Shown here one piece after another: positions 11,656-13,138 of a DNA stretch of 13,138 nucleotides. Numbering within the stretch: the first letter of the stretch is position 1; every line of letters begins with the position of its first letter. This DNA comes from DAOUMU01 sp034409055 (lineage in GTDB: Bacteria; Chloroflexota; Anaerolineae; 4572-78; J111): positions 1-13,138 of the forward strand of contig DAOUMU010000303.1 of NCBI GenBank assembly GCA_034409055.1, written 5' to 3'. Made by a program: the position numbers and the translations under genes. The notes under the pieces were generated by a model. That model did no database searches. It was not told the origin of the DNA and saw only the letters and a list, made by a program, of their open reading frames with translations.

Positions 11656-12861
11656 TTATATTCCGTCTTTCTTATGCCGAACGTTTGGGGGATTTCTCGT
11701 CATTACGTTCCTCGAAATGACATGGTAATTACTTTTTCGGAGCAAATCTTCTTCTTGAAGAGATACCTTCTGAGTTGGTTGTCGTTCTGGATTGGAAAGG
11801 ATGGGCACATTCCCAAACATGCGCTGCAAAATACGCATGGTATTCTCCGACAACTGACAATCTGGCGAGACCACGCAGAGCATTTGTTTGTAGCGAGACC
11901 GTCGCTCTGGATCGGTGTCGTTGCCTACCTGGACGGCAAAGCGCTCCACCTCTTCGTCGCTGGCCTGGACAATCACCACCTCGTCAAAATCGAACAGGCT
12001 GCGCCGGACCAACCAGTTCACTCGCCAGACCCCGTCCTGCTGAACTTGTTCCGCCTCCAGTTGGTTGTCCAGCACGGCTACCACCCGGCCTCGCTGGAAG
12101 ACCCGGCTCTGGCCACAAGCCCGGCAGCCGTAGTAAGTCACAGATTGCCACCAGTGCAGGCGAATTGTGTGGGCATAGCAATAGACGAAGCAACGGGGAC
12201 AAAGTAGGTCTTGGGCTTGATGCTTGAGTCGGGCTGTAGTTTCCCGGCCAATATGAGCCAACAATTGGCTGGCTATTTCCCGTAACACATGACCGTTAGC
12301 TGTGGCCATTTCGTACAGGGCCGGCACCGCCTCCCCGCCCAGAGCCACCACCGTGGCATAAGCATCGGCCAGGTCACTGAGCAGGTCAAACAGGGCCTGT
12401 AAATATTTTACGTCGTTTTCGAGACCGTATTGCTCATAGTACACTTTTTGCCCATTGACTCTAATTTGGCCCTTCAAGGAATAGGGTAAATCGATTGCTG
12501 TAAATAAACTAACTACATCTTTAGTCGCCACCGGCTCAGCCAGGATGTCTTTATTGGGTAAGTGAACATGAGCCGGGGCATTTACCGACACCGTCAGGCG
12601 GGTATATGTTTGGCTGCTCTTACCCTGGCTTTTTTGGAAGGTTTCAAGTTTGAGGTGATGCCCTCGATAAGGACCAACAACGTAAGCCCCGCCTTCAAAA
12701 AGATTACCCCGGGCAAACGTCAAATGATTGGTAGTCGCCAGAGTCCGCCAGGAGGCTTTCTGATTTTCTCTGTGTTGGTAACTCATGTAGCCCAGAAATA
12801 GGGCAAAGGCTATGAAACCGAAAAAAAAGCAAGGAAACAGATCGCCAAAGAACATATCCAT
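11656..12861 (-). CDS. Membrane-anchored zinc-ribbon protein of unknown function
   Basis: A 401-residue protein I cannot assign to a named family. One N-terminal hydrophobic segment (about 8-27) anchors it. Residues 37-145 form a b-rich domain (WRTLATTNHLTFARGNLF, then GPYRGHHLKLETF). Residues 150-215 are helical. CPRC (221-224) and CRAC (246-249) form a rubredoxin-like zinc-ribbon knuckle pair separated by an aromatic stretch (HWWQSVTYYGC). Residues 258-335 look like a further a/b domain. The last 20 or so residues are Arg/Asn-rich and are encoded by a copy of a dispersed repeat, so the original C-terminus was probably different. The ATG at 12861 has an AGAGG ribosome site at 7 nt. Another gene could be hidden only beyond the window. 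Function is open; protein quality control or signalling are guesses. Confidence 0.7.
   Translation of the reverse strand: MDMFFGDLFPCFFFGFIAFALFLGYMSYQHRENQKASWRTLATTNHLTFARGNLFEGGAYVVGPYRGHHLKLETFQKSQGKSSQTYTRLTVSVNAPAHVHLPNKDILAEPVATKDVVSLFTAIDLPYSLKGQIRVNGQKVYYEQYGLENDVKYLQALFDLLSDLADAYATVVALGGEAVPALYEMATANGHVLREIASQLLAHIGRETTARLKHQAQDLLCPRCFVYCYAHTIRLHWWQSVTYYGCRACGQSRVFQRGRVVAVLDNQLEAEQVQQDGVWRVNWLVRRSLFDFDEVVIVQASDEEVERFAVQVGNDTDPERRSRYKQMLCVVSPDCQLSENTMRILQRMFGNVPILSNPERQPTQKVSLQEEDLLRKSNYHVISRNVMTRNPPNVRHKKDGI
11681..11723 (-). repeat. Dispersed repeat, copy 1 (inside a gene's 3' end)
   Basis: Read on the minus strand, this copy starts ATGTCATTTCGAGGAACG and continues GACGAGAAATCCCCCAAAC. 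It matches copy 2 at 13021-13080 at 35 of 43 aligned bases. It lies within the coding region of the zinc-ribbon gene near its stop. The wording resembles a short intergenic repeat seen in many bacterial genomes; that recollection is from general knowledge, not a search. Confidence 0.6.
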
Positions 12862-13020
12862 TTTAATCCTCTTAAGGCACTGACCGCTTTAACGCTTCTC
12901 CTTACAAACATTTTACGAGATAGGTCTGGCAACTGCTCGTAGGGTGACTACGAAAATTTGTATAGTCCTTTACCGTACCCTCGCCGGGTTTTTTTGCGTT
13001 CTCTGTAACTACCTACCCTC
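12862..13020. other. Upstream region of the zinc-ribbon gene
   Basis: I find no gene and no convincing promoter here. CGTAG-GGTGA-CTACG at 12938-12952 is a small hairpin. ACCC-TCGCC-GGGT followed by seven Ts (12979-12998) resembles a plus-strand terminator with a short 4-bp stem, but there is no plus-strand gene for it to serve. Confidence 0.4.
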
Positions 13021-13138
13021 ATGTCATTCCGAGGAGCGCAGTACCCAAAGGGCATAAACGACGAGGAATCCCCGAAACTTTGGCCCAAAAGAGGTCTACC
13101 CTGTGCCCCTTGGGTATTTACCAAAACCTTGGGGATTC
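13021..13138 (+). repeat. Dispersed palindromic repeat, copy 2 (runs to the window edge)
   Basis: This copy starts ATGTCATTCCGAGGAGCG, has a 17-nt insertion compared with copy 1, and resumes with GACGAGGAATCCCCGAAAC. Beyond it the sequence folds back: GAATCCCC (13067-13074) is inverted at 13131-13138, and CCCAAAGGGC (13044-13053) is imperfectly inverted at 13103-13112. It therefore appears to be a paired, palindromic element cut off by the window end. Confidence 0.6.

Noticed and set aside
12979..12998. ACCC-TCGCC-GGGT followed by seven Ts as a terminator
   Set aside because: The stem is only 4 bp and no plus-strand gene lies upstream for it to end.

Overview
This 13.1 kb window (about 50% G+C) looks like chromosomal DNA of a Chloroflexota bacterium, probably Anaerolineae-like. 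That is an inference from gene content and style: a RodZ-like protein with Thr-Pro linkers, a FemAB-family aminoacyltransferase, an MntA/HepT pair, a xanthine-dehydrogenase-family enzyme with a fused FAD/[2Fe-2S] subunit, and a PIG3-type quinone oxidoreductase. No species call is possible by eye. Gene order looks like ordinary core and metabolic genes, with mobile and repetitive DNA confined to the gaps.

Layout. 1-104: a short tail of an unidentified gene. 274-1059 (+): a stand-alone ferric-reductase-type haem membrane protein. 1154-4841 (-): a two-gene molybdenum hydroxylase operon. It is preceded by a consensus promoter (5000-5028) and a roughly 150-nt leader that ends in a strong intrinsic terminator only 23 nt before the start codon, which looks like a transcription attenuator or uncharacterised riboswitch. 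5036-5758 (-): a predicted nuclease fused to a UvrD/PcrA-type Tudor domain. 6115-7080 (-): RodZ-like protein with a bidirectional terminator behind it. 7489-8589 (-): FemAB-family protein, apparently on a leaderless or nearly leaderless mRNA. Divergent from it, 8696-9190 (+) is an MntA-type nucleotidyltransferase that overlaps a truncated HepT toxin (9096-9242). 9268-10251 (+): quinone oxidoreductase. 10289-11287 (-): calcineurin-like phosphoesterase. 11501-11573 (+): tRNA-Arg(CCU) and its terminator. 11656-12861 (-): membrane-anchored zinc-ribbon protein of unknown function.

Genes that work together. The two molybdenum hydroxylase subunits form one enzyme: electrons go from the Mo site to two [2Fe-2S] clusters to FAD. 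MntA and HepT are normally a toxin/neutraliser pair, but here the toxin has lost its catalytic part, so MntA is an orphan. RodZ and FemAB both concern cell shape and wall, but they are separated by 408 bp and carry their own promoter candidates.

Non-coding structure is the richest part. There is a 98-bp MITE-like element with 12-bp perfect terminal inverted repeats and an 8-bp target duplication in front of the phosphoesterase gene. Three separate degenerate 7-nt tandem arrays occur (7414-7448, 7472-7499, 11449-11497). Two inverted copies of a dispersed repeat flank the last gene, and one of them supplies that gene's C-terminal codons.
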